A stretch of DNA of 64,000 nucleotides from Butyrivibrio sp. VCD2006. Its GTDB lineage: Bacteria > Bacillota > Clostridia > Lachnospirales > Lachnospiraceae. A model generated the notes under the pieces. The model searched no databases. It was not told the origin of the DNA and saw only the letters and a program-made list of their open reading frames with translations. The stretch lies in NCBI RefSeq assembly GCF_000423925.1, contig NZ_KE384105.1, positions 1 through 64,000 on the forward strand. The letters are read 5' to 3'. Positions 18,261 to 27,893 of this stretch are shown here, in pieces (positions within the stretch are counted from its first letter, which is position 1; every line of letters starts with the position of its first letter). A program made the translations under genes and the position numbers.

Positions 18261-18812
18261 TTAAACCGTCATTATCTCTTTACTCTTTTCTTCAACAGCT
18301 TCGTCGATCTTCTTAACGAACTTGTCTGTCATCTTCTGAAGATCTTCTTCAAGCTCAGCAATCTCATCCTCTGAAACGTCGGTGCCTTTTAATTTCTTGA
18401 AAGAATCATTTCCGTCACGGCGGATATTTCTAACTGCAACCTTAGCATCCTCGCCCTTCTTCTTGATATCCTTAGCCAGCTGCTTTCTGCGCTCCTCTGT
18501 GAGCTCAGGGAAGATCAGACGGATTACAGTTCCGTCGTTGCTGGGTGTAATACCTATATCAGATGCAAGAATAGCCTTCTCAATATCCTTTATAAGGCTC
18601 TTATCCCAAGGTGCGATCTGAATCATACGTGCCTCGGGGATTGAAACGTTACCAACCTGCTGAATAGGTGTGGGTGTTCCATAGTAATCCACCTTAAGCT
18701 TATCAAGAACATGCGGATTTGCGCGTCCTGCACGTATGGAAGCAAGTTCCTGCGCAAGGAAATCAAAAGCCTTAGTCATTTTTTCTTCATAGGGTTTAAC
18801 TTTTTCATTCAT
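18261..18812 (-). CDS. frr: Ribosome recycling factor
   Basis: Frr, 183 residues, normal length; with EF-G it splits the post-termination ribosome. Characteristic stretches are IRAGRANPHVLDKL, YYGTPTPIQQVGNVS and RMIQIAPWDKS, with the two long C-terminal helices. GGAGGA precedes the ATG. It lies 23 nt after pyrH, the usual pyrH-frr arrangement. Confidence 0.97.
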   Translation of the reverse strand: MNEKVKPYEEKMTKAFDFLAQELASIRAGRANPHVLDKLKVDYYGTPTPIQQVGNVSIPEARMIQIAPWDKSLIKDIEKAILASDIGITPSNDGTVIRLIFPELTEERRKQLAKDIKKKGEDAKVAVRNIRRDGNDSFKKLKGTDVSEDEIAELEEDLQKMTDKFVKKIDEAVEEKSKEIMTV

Positions 18813-18835
18813 ACACTTATCCTCCGGATTATAGT

Positions 18836-19528
18836 TTAAGCTGTAACAGTGGTTCCATTGAAATCACCACTTGCTGCTTTTATTATACTATTTTCTTCCT
18901 GAAGTGCGAATACCCTCATAGGAATATGATTTTCCTTAACCATGATGGAGGCTGTCATATCAACAACCTGGAGATTCTTTGCAACCACTTCATCAATACT
19001 TATAGTGTCGTAGCGCTTAGCGTTCGGATTGGTAGCAGGGTCACTGTCATAGACGCCATCAACAGCCTTGGCAAGAAGAATAACATCTGCCTCGATCTCG
19101 ATGGCTCTGAGTGTGGATCCCGTATCTGTTGAGAAATACGGATGTCCTGTGCCTCCTGCGAAGAATACAACCATTCCCTTTGAAAAATATTTATTTGCTC
19201 TGTCCTTAGAGAAAAGCTTGGTAAATGAACCACATTCAAAAGGAGTGAGAATGTTGGTATCCATACCTACGCTTCTGAAAATCTCAGAGACATAAATACA
19301 GTTCATGATGGTAGCAAGCATACCGATCTGATCAGCCTTCACACGGTCGATGTTCTCACTGGTACGCCCTCTCCAGAAGTTACCGCCTCCGATAACTATT
19401 CCTACTTCAACTCCGTCATCAACAAGTTTCTTAACCTGAAGAGCAACGCCTCTGACAGTGTCCTCGTGAAAACCGGTCTTATTAGGACCTGCCAACGCTT
19501 CGCCGCTTAATTTTAAAAGTATTCTCAT
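18836..19528 (-). CDS. pyrH: UMP kinase
   Basis: PyrH, 230 residues, converts UMP to UDP; hexameric amino-acid-kinase fold. Motifs: LLKLSGEALAG, GIVIGGGNFWRGR, and VFFAGGTGHPYFSTDTGSTL in two parts, DGVYDSDP near the C-terminal half. The ATG overlaps the stop of the upstream bactofilin gene (TAATG), so the two are translationally coupled. Confidence 0.97.
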   Translation of the reverse strand: MRILLKLSGEALAGPNKTGFHEDTVRGVALQVKKLVDDGVEVGIVIGGGNFWRGRTSENIDRVKADQIGMLATIMNCIYVSEIFRSVGMDTNILTPFECGSFTKLFSKDRANKYFSKGMVVFFAGGTGHPYFSTDTGSTLRAIEIEADVILLAKAVDGVYDSDPATNPNAKRYDTISIDEVVAKNLQVVDMTASIMVKENHIPMRVFALQEENSIIKAASGDFNGTTVTA

Positions 19529-20511
19529 TATTTCTGTCCCTTAAGTCCCTCAAAGAATGCAGAAGGATTAACCTCAGCATAAGACTGTGAGCAGTTACCT
19601 TCGATTACAGCACCATTGTTGATCTGTACTGACTGAGATTTGATGTTACCCATAACGATAGCAGTTGTATCAAGAACAACAGGGCCGGGAACATCGATGT
19701 CACCCTTTACAGCGCCTGCGATAACAGCGCTTGTAGCAAAGATGTTACCGATAACTACTGTACTCTGGCCGATCTTAACACTGCCGTTACTTCTAACTTC
19801 ACCAGTGATTCTTGCTGCCTCAGCATAAATCTCTGCTGCTCTGGAATCACCCTCGATCTCACCTGTTACGTTGAGCTTGCCAAGGCAAGTAACGTTGCCT
19901 GTAATCTTACCAACAAGGTCAAGTGAACCTGTTGTCTCAAGATTACCAACTATTTTCATACCTTCTGTAATGCTGGCTACTTCATCTGTAGGTGTCTGCT
20001 GTTGAATATCCATTGTTCCAAATCCCCCATTATTATATTTTGTAGACTTTCTCTCCTCGTATACAGGTGCCTGTTCAGCCTTCTCCTGTGCAATTGACTC
20101 AATTGCGCTAAGTGATGCTGAAAGGTCAGCTACTGTATCCTCTTCTTCCTCCTCGAAGTTGCTGATTTCTTCTTCGGGCTCAGCCTCTTCCTCGGGTACA
20201 ACCACCTCAGCCACAGGCTCTTCAGGTACGATTGTCTCCTTAACCGGCTCCGGAGCAGGCTCAGCAGCCTCTTCCTCTGAAGGCTCCCCATCTGCTACGC
20301 CTTCGTCGAGCTTGATTTCATCAAGGTGATCAAGCATTTCGTTCAGATCCTTCTTAACGTCTGCTTCTGTCTTAGCCTTAGCAGTATCTTCCTCTGCCGC
20401 AGCTACCTTCTCTGCAGTTTTATTCAGGCTCTGCGCTTCCTCACTTTCCTCAGGCATAATTGTCTTTGCAGCCTGAGAGAGATCACTTTTCAGCTCTGAA
20501 AAAAATCCCAT
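19528..20511 (-). CDS. Bactofilin-domain protein with long acidic N-terminal region
   Basis: A 327-residue protein. Residues 1-160 are Glu/Ala/Pro-rich and low in complexity (PEEEAEPEEEISNFEEEEE). Residues about 185-320 form a bactofilin (polymer-forming) beta-helix: SITEGMKIVGNLETTGSLDL, then repeated GxVxxxGxVxG turns. Bactofilins polymerise without nucleotide and help shape cells or localise wall enzymes. It lies between a polysaccharide deacetylase (25 nt upstream) and pyrH (1-nt overlap), so a role in the cell envelope is plausible. Confidence 0.88.
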   Translation of the reverse strand: MGFFSELKSDLSQAAKTIMPEESEEAQSLNKTAEKVAAAEEDTAKAKTEADVKKDLNEMLDHLDEIKLDEGVADGEPSEEEAAEPAPEPVKETIVPEEPVAEVVVPEEEAEPEEEISNFEEEEEDTVADLSASLSAIESIAQEKAEQAPVYEERKSTKYNNGGFGTMDIQQQTPTDEVASITEGMKIVGNLETTGSLDLVGKITGNVTCLGKLNVTGEIEGDSRAAEIYAEAARITGEVRSNGSVKIGQSTVVIGNIFATSAVIAGAVKGDIDVPGPVVLDTTAIVMGNIKSQSVQINNGAVIEGNCSQSYAEVNPSAFFEGLKGQK

Positions 20512-20535
20512 TACTTTTTCCTCCGTTTCAAAAAA

Positions 20536-21627
20536 TTACTGAGAATTGCTGATATGTTGAACCGGTAACGTGTCATCAGTTATCGGCACTATCACTGTGT
20601 CATCCATCGCCTGAATCTGTTCAATGATCTCAGGCAATGCCTCTACCGTAGCAGGTTTATCCGCCGAATCATGAAGCAAAATGATAGCTTCATTGAACTT
20701 GGGAACACCTGTCATGACATTGGCAACTATTATGTCCTTATTGACGCCGCCTCTGTCGTCGCTACTGGCAACATTCCAATCAAAATAGGTGATGTCCTCA
20801 AGGTCAAGGTAATTGATAAGCTTACCCATTTCTACCTTGCTCACCGTATTAGAGCTTCCTCCGGGAAACCTGTAATACTGCGACCAGACTCCGGTCGTTT
20901 CATAGAGATAAGTCTGAAGCTTATGCAGATCTGCTGAGAAACTATCAAGAGATTCATACAGTTCACTGTACTTGTGACTGTAAGAATGCATCCCCAACGT
21001 GTGACCACTCCCCGCTATCCGTCTGTAAACACTTTCGTACTCCTCCCCTTCCTTGCCGGTGACAAAAAAGGTAGCCTTAACACCATAGCTGTCCAGTATA
21101 TCAAGTATTGTATTTGTAGATGTACTTGGTCCGTCATCAAAGGTTATATAAACTCTTCTCTTGTCGTCCCGCTCCCCCTGCTCTTCATCAGAAGTCTCCT
21201 GTGATGATGTCTCTTCCGGCGGTGCCTCATCTGTTTCGGTAGGTGCACCATCTGCCTCCGGTTCTGACTCTGTCAGTTCCCCGTCAGTCTCCGGTTCTCC
21301 CTCCGGAGTCTCATCACTCTCTGTCTTCTCTTCCTCCCGAACATCCTCCGCGATGTCCTCCGCGCTCTTAGGATGCCATTCAACCGGGTTATCTGTCTCC
21401 CCGTCAGCAAGTGCTTCCTCCCCATAGTGCTCTTCGTACCAGGAAAGTTCAGACTTGGCCTTCTCCAGCATTCTGTTGGTATGACTGTTTTTCATAACCA
21501 GAAATATGCAAATGCCGGTAGGAATGAGGCATGAAGCTGCAATGGATACAAGAATCAGTTTCCTTAAAAAGCTGATTCTTCTGGAACGAGCCTCGTCTGA
21601 TCTGTGACCCTCCGTGTTCGTTGCCAT
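20536..21627 (-). CDS. Membrane-anchored polysaccharide deacetylase
   Basis: A 363-residue protein: one N-terminal membrane anchor (about 22-45, LILVSIAASCLIPTGICIFLV in part), an acidic Glu/Thr/Ser-rich stalk (about 80-155), and a NodB-type deacetylase domain (about 158-350). Catalytic features are visible: YITFDDGPST (base and metal Asp), HSYSHKY (metal His pair), YRFPGGSSN (Arg) and ILLHDS (His). It likely deacetylates peptidoglycan or another surface glycan. It starts an operon with the bactofilin gene, 24 nt away. Confidence 0.9.
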   Translation of the reverse strand: MATNTEGHRSDEARSRRISFLRKLILVSIAASCLIPTGICIFLVMKNSHTNRMLEKAKSELSWYEEHYGEEALADGETDNPVEWHPKSAEDIAEDVREEEKTESDETPEGEPETDGELTESEPEADGAPTETDEAPPEETSSQETSDEEQGERDDKRRVYITFDDGPSTSTNTILDILDSYGVKATFFVTGKEGEEYESVYRRIAGSGHTLGMHSYSHKYSELYESLDSFSADLHKLQTYLYETTGVWSQYYRFPGGSSNTVSKVEMGKLINYLDLEDITYFDWNVASSDDRGGVNKDIIVANVMTGVPKFNEAIILLHDSADKPATVEALPEIIEQIQAMDDTVIVPITDDTLPVQHISNSQ

Positions 21628-21935
21628 ATTTTATTACCACATTTCCAACTTGCTGTTATGTCTAAAAGACACCGGTGCCGTGAAAAACTGATATCTCCGG
21701 ACACCTGACTATGTATATAGCCAAAAAAGATTATACCATATTTTAAGGGGTACAAAAAGAAAAAACAAAATAGATTCCTGCATTTTTTTGTCAATATGGA
21801 AAAAGTACTAAAGATTCCAAAAAAAATTTGGAACGCGAAAACGTTTCAGTATATAAATTTTTTAGATTTACTTTACGGGATGTTTATTATCGTTTGCTAT
21901 CCTTATAACACCAAAGCAACAGGAGGAACTCAGGT
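21628..21935. other. Divergent promoter region with TTCCAAA/TTTGGAA inverted repeat
   Basis: This 308-bp gap separates the deacetylase (minus) and a secreted protein gene (plus). It is AT-rich and contains TTCCAAA-(5 nt)-TTTGGAA near 21815-21833, a possible operator. No coding frame is supported. Exact promoter elements are not certain. Confidence 0.4.
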
Positions 21936-22580
21936 ATGAGGAAAATCTACGGAATAATCATTACAATCGCTGTAGTTATCAGCATTTTCTCTGATTCAGC
22001 ACTTATTTCAACAGCCGCAAATAATTCTGACGGAATTCAGATTAATGGCGAGTATCTTATTAGTGATACTGACGGCATGCACTCTGAGTATGTTCTTATC
22101 GCCAAAAATATCTCAGGTATTGATCTGACCGTAACAGCGAATTTCTTTGCCGCTTCCTCCGAAAGCGATACTGTAAAAGCTGTATCAGATACTGCCCCCG
22201 CAATAAAAAACGGCCAGACTTTCATTCTCTATGGTCAGTTTAAAAATTCTGATCTCGAAAATGCTTCGGGGATCTCATACAAGCTTACTACAGCCGCTAC
22301 AAATAGCTGCAAATATGACGCAGTAAATGTTGACGCTTCTGCAAACGAGGATGGTGTGCTTGAGATAACCGGCACAAACTATTCTTCCGAAGATGTAAGT
22401 CTTGTTAACGTGAGAACCGTTTTCTTCAAGGACGGAACTCCCGTTGGTTTTGATCATGTAAATCTTGGTGACAGCGCATATTCCTTCAGAAGCGGAAGCT
22501 CCAATTCTCAAGAGCTTGGAATGATTCATCCGGAATATGATAACTATATCATCACCTATACAGTTGCAGATGAACTCTGA
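21936..22580 (+). CDS. Secreted protein of unknown function
   Basis: A 214-residue protein with a signal peptide (MRKIYGIIITIAVVISIFSD, cleavage likely near STAANN). The mature part is Ser/Thr/Asp/Asn-rich with two beta-sandwich-like sections; VRTVFFKDGTPVGFDHVNLG resembles FxLYD-type extracellular domains. No lipobox. GGAGGA precedes the ATG by 7 nt. It ends 2 nt from the convergent truA stop. Function unknown. Confidence 0.72.
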   Translation: MRKIYGIIITIAVVISIFSDSALISTAANNSDGIQINGEYLISDTDGMHSEYVLIAKNISGIDLTVTANFFAASSESDTVKAVSDTAPAIKNGQTFILYGQFKNSDLENASGISYKLTTAATNSCKYDAVNVDASANEDGVLEITGTNYSSEDVSLVNVRTVFFKDGTPVGFDHVNLGDSAYSFRSGSSNSQELGMIHPEYDNYIITYTVADEL

Positions 22581-22582
22581 TA

Positions 22583-23335
22583 TTAATAATCTACTTTCAT
22601 AAGACAAAGGCCCTGCGGCGGTGCTGTGGGGCCTGCTTTTTGTCTGTCAGTAGCTTCGATAATGTCCTTAAGCTCCTCAGGTCTGATATTTCCATACCCT
22701 ACCTCCAGAAGAGTCCCCGTCATTATTCTCACCATATTCTGTAAAAATCCGTTTCCGTGGAAATATAATCTTATCTGAGGACCACTCTCCTCAATTTTTA
22801 TATTATCAACACATCTTACCGTGGATTTTTTCATCTTTGTATTGCCGCAAAAGCTCTTGAAGTCATGTGTTCCGATGATGTATTCGGCAGCCTTTTTCAT
22901 AAGCTCCACATCAGGCTTTTCCTCTAAAACAGTAACATATTTCCTGTCAAAAACAGGCTTTGAAGCCCCATAGTAACAGGTATATCTATAGGTTTTACCA
23001 AGCGCATTATACCTGCTGTGAAATCTCTCAGAGCATGTCCTGACATCATTTACGCTGATGTCCTCAGGAAGATACTGATTCATGTAACGCTGAATCTCCT
23101 CTTCTGTGAGATCCGTGTCCAGCATCGCATTGGCTGTCATTGCTCTCGCATGAACTCCGGCATCGGTTCGCCCGGCTCCGATAACCTGTACGGATTCGCC
23201 CTCAGGAAGACCTACCATTCTGGAGAGAACAGCCTCCAGTTTTCCCTGTATCGTCATATCCTTATTAGGTTGCCTCTCCCACCCAAAAAATCTTGTTCCA
23301 TCATAGCTGAGTGTGAATTTGTAATTACGTTTCAT
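22583..23335 (-). CDS. truA: tRNA pseudouridine synthase A
   Basis: TruA, 250 residues, modifies uridines 38-40 in tRNA anticodon arms. It starts with FTLSYDGTRFFGWERQP; the catalytic Asp is in GAGRTDAGVHARAM, and FLQNMVRIMTGTLLEVG is near the C-terminus. AGGAGA precedes the ATG. Confidence 0.97.
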   Translation of the reverse strand: MKRNYKFTLSYDGTRFFGWERQPNKDMTIQGKLEAVLSRMVGLPEGESVQVIGAGRTDAGVHARAMTANAMLDTDLTEEEIQRYMNQYLPEDISVNDVRTCSERFHSRYNALGKTYRYTCYYGASKPVFDRKYVTVLEEKPDVELMKKAAEYIIGTHDFKSFCGNTKMKKSTVRCVDNIKIEESGPQIRLYFHGNGFLQNMVRIMTGTLLEVGYGNIRPEELKDIIEATDRQKAGPTAPPQGLCLMKVDY

Positions 23336-23372
23336 CGATTATTCTCCTGATTTAAAAAGCTTTTTAGTGTAA

Positions 23373-23400
23373 GAAAATCGGATGTCGCCATCCGATTTTC
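23373..23400 (-). terminator. Terminator downstream of thrH
   Basis: GAAAATCGGATG and CATCCGATTTTC form a perfect 12-bp stem with a 4-nt loop, 10 nt after the thrH stop; T residues follow on the minus strand. It is symmetrical and may act both ways. Confidence 0.8.
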
Positions 23401-23409
23401 AAATCTCAT

Positions 23410-24015
23410 TTACTTTGATAACTGTTCCTTGATTGCTGCAAGGAGCTCATCATATGTCTCAAATGCAGGGAACTGCGGGAAATCCTTCTTGATCTGATCT
23501 GTTGTTCTGAATAAGAAGCCTGCCTGACTTTCCTTGATCATACCAAGGTCGTTAAAGCTGTCACCGCTTGCTATTGTATCAAGTCCAACGCTCTGAAGCG
23601 CCTTTACGGTTGAAAGCTTACCCTGATCGCAGCGCATCTTAAAGCCTGTGATTTCTCCGTTCTCTGCAACCTCAAGGCTGTTGCAGAAGATTGTGGGCCA
23701 TCCCAGTTTCTTCATAAGAGGTGATGCAAACTGAGTGAAGGTATCGCTAAGGATAATAACCTGAGTTATTGATCTGAGCTCGTCAAGGAACTCCTTAGCT
23801 CCCGGCAACGGATCGATAGTTGCGATAGTATCCTGAATCTCCTTAAGTCCAAGGCCGTGCTCCTTAAGAATATCGATTCTGAATTTCATGAGCTTGTCAT
23901 AATCAGGCTCGTCTCTGGTTGTTCTTTTGAGTTCCGGAATTCCTGTTGCCTCTGAAAAAGCGATCCAGATCTCCGGCACCAGTACCCCTTCAAGGTCCAA
24001 ACAAGTAACGTACAT
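23410..24015 (-). CDS. thrH: ThrH-like phosphoserine phosphatase / homoserine phosphotransferase
   Basis: HAD-superfamily protein of 201 residues. The nucleophile motif is CLDLEGVLVPE (note DLE rather than the usual DxD, as in ThrH), followed by ILSDTF, and GDSFNDLGMI for metal binding. The wording WIAFSEATGI, TTRDEPDYDKLM and EFPQFP-like DFPQFPAFETYD near the end matches ThrH, which transfers phosphate from phosphoserine to homoserine. GAGGAGG precedes the ATG. Monocistronic. Confidence 0.9.
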   Translation of the reverse strand: MYVTCLDLEGVLVPEIWIAFSEATGIPELKRTTRDEPDYDKLMKFRIDILKEHGLGLKEIQDTIATIDPLPGAKEFLDELRSITQVIILSDTFTQFASPLMKKLGWPTIFCNSLEVAENGEITGFKMRCDQGKLSTVKALQSVGLDTIASGDSFNDLGMIKESQAGFLFRTTDQIKKDFPQFPAFETYDELLAAIKEQLSK

Positions 24016-24093
24016 TTTTTCATCCTCCTCGCTGATGCTCTCTTTTCGATTTTTTAGTAGTTTACCATAAATTCATAAAAAATGAATAATTAA

Positions 24094-25833
24094 TCAGTAT
24101 TTTTCCCAAGTCATCCCTGCAAATTTTGTATGCTTTCTTGATTCCTCCATGGGCTGAGGCTTACCGAAGTGATATCCCTGTGCCTTATCGCAGCCGATTG
24201 TCTTTAGGAATTCAAAGTGCTCTTCTGTCTCAACACCCTCTGTAAGTGTCACATGCCCCATACTGTGAGCCGCCTGAACAATAAATCCAAGTACTGCTCC
24301 GGATTTTGGATTCCTGTCATATTGTCTGAGGAATGCCAGATCAAGCTTTAGGGTATCAAATTTATATTCCAAAATAGTTGTAAGTGAAGAATAACCGCTT
24401 CCAAAATCATCTATCCAAACCTGATAGCCAAGCTCCCTGAAATGATTAATGGCTCTTTTTATCAGCTCATCATCTTCAGTAAGGGCGCTTTCCGTGATTT
24501 CTATATCCAGCATATTTATCGGCATATCAACTTCCTTGCGGTATTTTTCTACCTCATCGATAACATTGCACAGATTAAAATCAAGTCTTGAAAGGTTAAT
24601 CGAAACAGGCACAAGCATTTCTCCGCTGTCACGGAGCTTTGCATAATCCTCGCAAACCTTTTTTACTATAAACATATCAAGCTTGTGTATCTGCCTGTGT
24701 TCTTCAAGAATTTCAATAAATCCTCCGGGTGGTATAAGCCCCTTTTCCTTATCCTTCCATCTGGCCAGGGCTTCATAACCGCAAATCTCACCTGTCCTTG
24801 TACGAATTACAGGCTGATAGAACACCTTTATGTCTTCGTTCTCCACAGCATTGTCTATATTATCAAGAACAAACTGCTGCATCTGAAGCCTTGTATGGAT
24901 GTCCTCATTGTAGAAGGCATAGGGTATGTCATATCTGGTCTTAATGTTTCTGCAGGCAAGGCGCGCATGATCGCATGCAAGACCAATATCATTACAATCA
25001 GGCTCCACCTTGTAGATGCCCGCCTTAATCTCCAGCTTTGCTCCCGGCACAAGCTTCGACACATCATCATGGATTTTTCTCACCACCGGCTCCACATCCC
25101 TTGAAAATGTGCAGACAACAAAATGGTCCTCTGAAAATCTCGCAACCATGCGTTCCAAAAACGAGTGCCAGAGCAGCTTCGCAATATCGTAAAGAAGCTC
25201 ATCACCCTTTTGGAAGCCATATTTTTCATTGAAAAGCTTGAAATGATTCAGGTCAAAATAAATGACGGTTATGCCCTGTCTTCTTATCTGCATATCCGTC
25301 ATTTTCTCCTGAACAACCTTATAAAAATGCGCCTGGTTCCACATACCTGTGAGCGCATCCATATCCTGATTCATCTCAAGAACCTGAGACTCGGCATAGC
25401 TGTTCTTATTTGTGTTGTAATATTCGTTCTGGTCTATATCAACTATATACACATAGTAATAATTCATCCCATTCTCTGAATGAACAAGATGACCAAAATC
25501 TTCTACATATCTGATATTTCCACGCTTTGTCATGATGCGGTAACGCACATAATCATGACGCATGGCACCAAAAACAGTCTGCTTATTAATGGTGCCCTGA
25601 GCAATTCCATAATCCTCAGGATATACCATTCCCCGGAACCGGCCGCCTGTCAGTTCCATAAACTCTTCCATAGAATCGCATTCATACATTCTGATGATAT
25701 TAGAATCCGCAAAAACAATTTCATCGTTCTCATCAGCAATATACACAAAGAATCCGGCCGGAACATCATTTGGAATCCATCCGTTTTTCCTGGTAATAGT
25801 CACGTGTCCGCTTTTCTTCTTCCCATCTGACAT
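24094..25833 (-). CDS. PAS-GGDEF(degenerate)-EAL c-di-GMP phosphodiesterase
   Basis: A 579-residue soluble protein: PAS domain (about 20-140), GGDEF-like domain (about 155-310) and EAL domain (about 325-575). The GGDEF signature is lost (RFSEDHF). The EAL half is intact: YEALARW, SINLSRLDF, DIEITESALTE, IDDFGSGYSSL, KLDLAFL and EGVETEEH. I infer an active phosphodiesterase that degrades c-di-GMP, with a regulatory GGDEF remnant. GGGGGAAGG precedes the ATG. It is functionally the mirror image of the protein at 2424-4754. Confidence 0.9.
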   Translation of the reverse strand: MSDGKKKSGHVTITRKNGWIPNDVPAGFFVYIADENDEIVFADSNIIRMYECDSMEEFMELTGGRFRGMVYPEDYGIAQGTINKQTVFGAMRHDYVRYRIMTKRGNIRYVEDFGHLVHSENGMNYYYVYIVDIDQNEYYNTNKNSYAESQVLEMNQDMDALTGMWNQAHFYKVVQEKMTDMQIRRQGITVIYFDLNHFKLFNEKYGFQKGDELLYDIAKLLWHSFLERMVARFSEDHFVVCTFSRDVEPVVRKIHDDVSKLVPGAKLEIKAGIYKVEPDCNDIGLACDHARLACRNIKTRYDIPYAFYNEDIHTRLQMQQFVLDNIDNAVENEDIKVFYQPVIRTRTGEICGYEALARWKDKEKGLIPPGGFIEILEEHRQIHKLDMFIVKKVCEDYAKLRDSGEMLVPVSINLSRLDFNLCNVIDEVEKYRKEVDMPINMLDIEITESALTEDDELIKRAINHFRELGYQVWIDDFGSGYSSLTTILEYKFDTLKLDLAFLRQYDRNPKSGAVLGFIVQAAHSMGHVTLTEGVETEEHFEFLKTIGCDKAQGYHFGKPQPMEESRKHTKFAGMTWEKY

Positions 25834-25962
25834 ATGACCTTCCCCCTTACATAAAAACTATTTTCAGACTACCACAAAATAATTGTATCTTATGCAGACT
25901 TAGAAAAGAATTAACTTATGATTAAAAAATGATAACCATTTTGTTATTGAAATAAGCTGGTG

Positions 25963-27144
25963 TTATTTTCTATATAGGAATTTTCTAGCAGCAACGGTAA
26001 GTATTCTATACGGAAGGGGTCTGAGCGCTCTGTCAGCGTTTTTGAGTTCTTCGATGATATGAATATGCTGAGGACAATGGCTCTCACATTTTCCGCATGC
26101 CACACATTGTGAAGGAAGTGCCGGCGTTTTGCGCATGCCAACCATACGCATATATTCCCATCTTCCGCTTCTTTTATCATCCATATACATAGCGTTATAG
26201 CATCTAAATGCGCTCGGTATATCGACACCTCTTGGACATGGCATACAGTATCCGCAGCCTGTGCAGCCCACCTTAAGAGTCTCATTTATGCTATTTTTGA
26301 TGTTCTCTATAAGCTCAAAATCCTTTTCGGTAAACTCGCCTGCTTCAACCTCGGATGCAACCCGGCAGTTCTCCTCAACCATGGGAATGGAATTCATTCC
26401 GGAAAGGACTACGGTCACCTGCGGCTGATCCCAAAGCCATCTGAACGCAAGCTCAGGTGCGGTCCTGTGTTTTTCATCCTGAGCTATCATCTTTTTAGCT
26501 TTATCAGGAAGAAGATCAACCAGCTTGCCGCCTCTTAAGGGCTCCATTATTATTACAGGAATCCCCTTCTCTCCTGCTGCCATCAGGCCTTTTCTTCCTG
26601 CCTGAGAAACCTCATCCAGATAGTTGTACTGAATCTGGCAAAAATCCCAATCATATGCATTCAGAATTTCTATGAACATCTCTGAATTTCCATGAAAAGA
26701 AAAGCCTATCTGTCTTATTTCACCGGAGGCTTTTTTCTCGGCAATCCATTCCTCGATGCCCAGCTTTTTTAGCTTATTCCACGCTTCTATGTCGGATAGC
26801 ATGTGCATCAGATAATAGTCTATATAACTGGTGCGAAGTCTTGAAAGCTGCTCTTTGAAGTACTTTTCAATGGCATCTTTGTTGGCTATCAGATATTGAG
26901 GGAGTTTTGTCGCAATATTGATTTTCTCACGTATGTGATTTTTCTCAAAAATCTCGCCTATTGCAACTTCGCTGCCTGAATAAATATAAGCTGTATCATA
27001 ATAATTCACGCCGAGCTCATAGGCTCTCATGATTTCTTTTTCAGCCTTCTCCATGTCAATTCCGGCTCCGCTTTTTGTAAATCTCATGCAGCCGTAGCCC
27101 AGTAAAGACAGATCCTCACCTAACTTGTTTTTCCTATATTTCAT
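25963..27144 (-). CDS. Aldo/keto reductase with C-terminal ferredoxin domain
   Basis: A 393-residue protein. The AKR barrel (1-300) has the catalytic set in GVNYYDTAYIYSGSE (Asp, Tyr), the Lys in ATKLP and the His in YYLMHML. The C-terminal 100 residues carry two cysteine clusters, CTGCGYCMPCPRGVDIP and CVACGKCESHCPQHI, for [4Fe-4S] centres. This layout is common in anaerobes; substrate unknown. GGAGA precedes the ATG. Transcribed alone. Confidence 0.92.
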   Translation of the reverse strand: MKYRKNKLGEDLSLLGYGCMRFTKSGAGIDMEKAEKEIMRAYELGVNYYDTAYIYSGSEVAIGEIFEKNHIREKINIATKLPQYLIANKDAIEKYFKEQLSRLRTSYIDYYLMHMLSDIEAWNKLKKLGIEEWIAEKKASGEIRQIGFSFHGNSEMFIEILNAYDWDFCQIQYNYLDEVSQAGRKGLMAAGEKGIPVIIMEPLRGGKLVDLLPDKAKKMIAQDEKHRTAPELAFRWLWDQPQVTVVLSGMNSIPMVEENCRVASEVEAGEFTEKDFELIENIKNSINETLKVGCTGCGYCMPCPRGVDIPSAFRCYNAMYMDDKRSGRWEYMRMVGMRKTPALPSQCVACGKCESHCPQHIHIIEELKNADRALRPLPYRILTVAARKFLYRK

Positions 27145-27274
27145 ACTAAATCTCCTGCCAAAATATATTTAAATTACATTACTGCTCAGCCAATTATCCC
27201 GAAATGTCGCAGCATAATTATCTTGATTACGAACACTCTAATTATTACATATTATCTTCAAAGTTCAATATGCT

Positions 27275-27302
27275 AAAAATGCTCCTACATACGAGGAGCA
27301 TT
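27275..27302 (-). terminator. Terminator downstream of the glutathione peroxidase gene
   Basis: AATGCTCCT and AGGAGCATT form a 9-bp stem with a 7-nt loop, followed on the minus strand by TTT. Confidence 0.8.
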
Positions 27303-27350
27303 CTTAATTAAATGTGCTATGTGAACAAGGGGGATGTATCTGTGTTTGTA

Positions 27351-27893
27351 TTACATGAGTTTCTCAACGCATGCAGCTACATTTTCCATTTTCTCTGTGG
27401 GCTCGAAGCGGGCAACAACCTCACCGTTTCTGTCTACAACAAACTTGGTGAAATTCCATTTGATATCAGGATTATTCTTGTAATCCTTGTCAATCTTCTT
27501 AAGCATTACACCCATTGCAAGAGCTGCGGGTCCTTTACCAAATCCTTCAAAGCCCTTCTGCTCCTTAAGGAATTTGTAAAGAGGAAGCTGATTCTCTCCG
27601 TTAACCTCGGACTTCTTCATCTGAGGAAATTTGGTGTTGTAGTGAAGTGTGCAGAACTCGTGAATCTCATCATCGGTTCCGGGTGTCTGACCTGCGAACT
27701 GATTGCAGGGAATATCAAGAACCTCAAATCCCTGATCGTGGAATTTCTCGTACATATCCTCGATATCCTTGTAATGAGGTGTGAAGCCGCAGCCTGTAGC
27801 TGTGTTTACAACAAGGACTACCTTGCCCTTATAAGTCTCAAGGGAAACCTCTTCGCCCTTAGTATTGGTTACTGAATAATCGTAAAATCCCAT
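27351..27893 (-). CDS. Glutathione peroxidase family thiol peroxidase
   Basis: A 180-residue thioredoxin-fold peroxidase. The peroxidatic Cys is in VNTATGCGFTPHY, with Gln in IPCNQFAGQTPGTDDEI and Trp in IKWNFTKFVVD forming the active site. The Cys in PCNQF is the usual family landmark; bacterial members generally use thioredoxin. GGAGGT precedes the ATG. It likely removes peroxides in an oxygen-sensitive anaerobe. Confidence 0.94.
   Translation of the reverse strand: MGFYDYSVTNTKGEEVSLETYKGKVVLVVNTATGCGFTPHYKDIEDMYEKFHDQGFEVLDIPCNQFAGQTPGTDDEIHEFCTLHYNTKFPQMKKSEVNGENQLPLYKFLKEQKGFEGFGKGPAALAMGVMLKKIDKDYKNNPDIKWNFTKFVVDRNGEVVARFEPTEKMENVAACVEKLM

Noticed and set aside
21838-21852. CcpA cre-like sequence GAAAACGTTTCA
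   Set aside because: It does not satisfy the full cre consensus at the outer positions.
27312-27875. 187-residue plus-strand frame
   Set aside because: Antisense to the glutathione peroxidase gene, whose catalytic motifs are intact.
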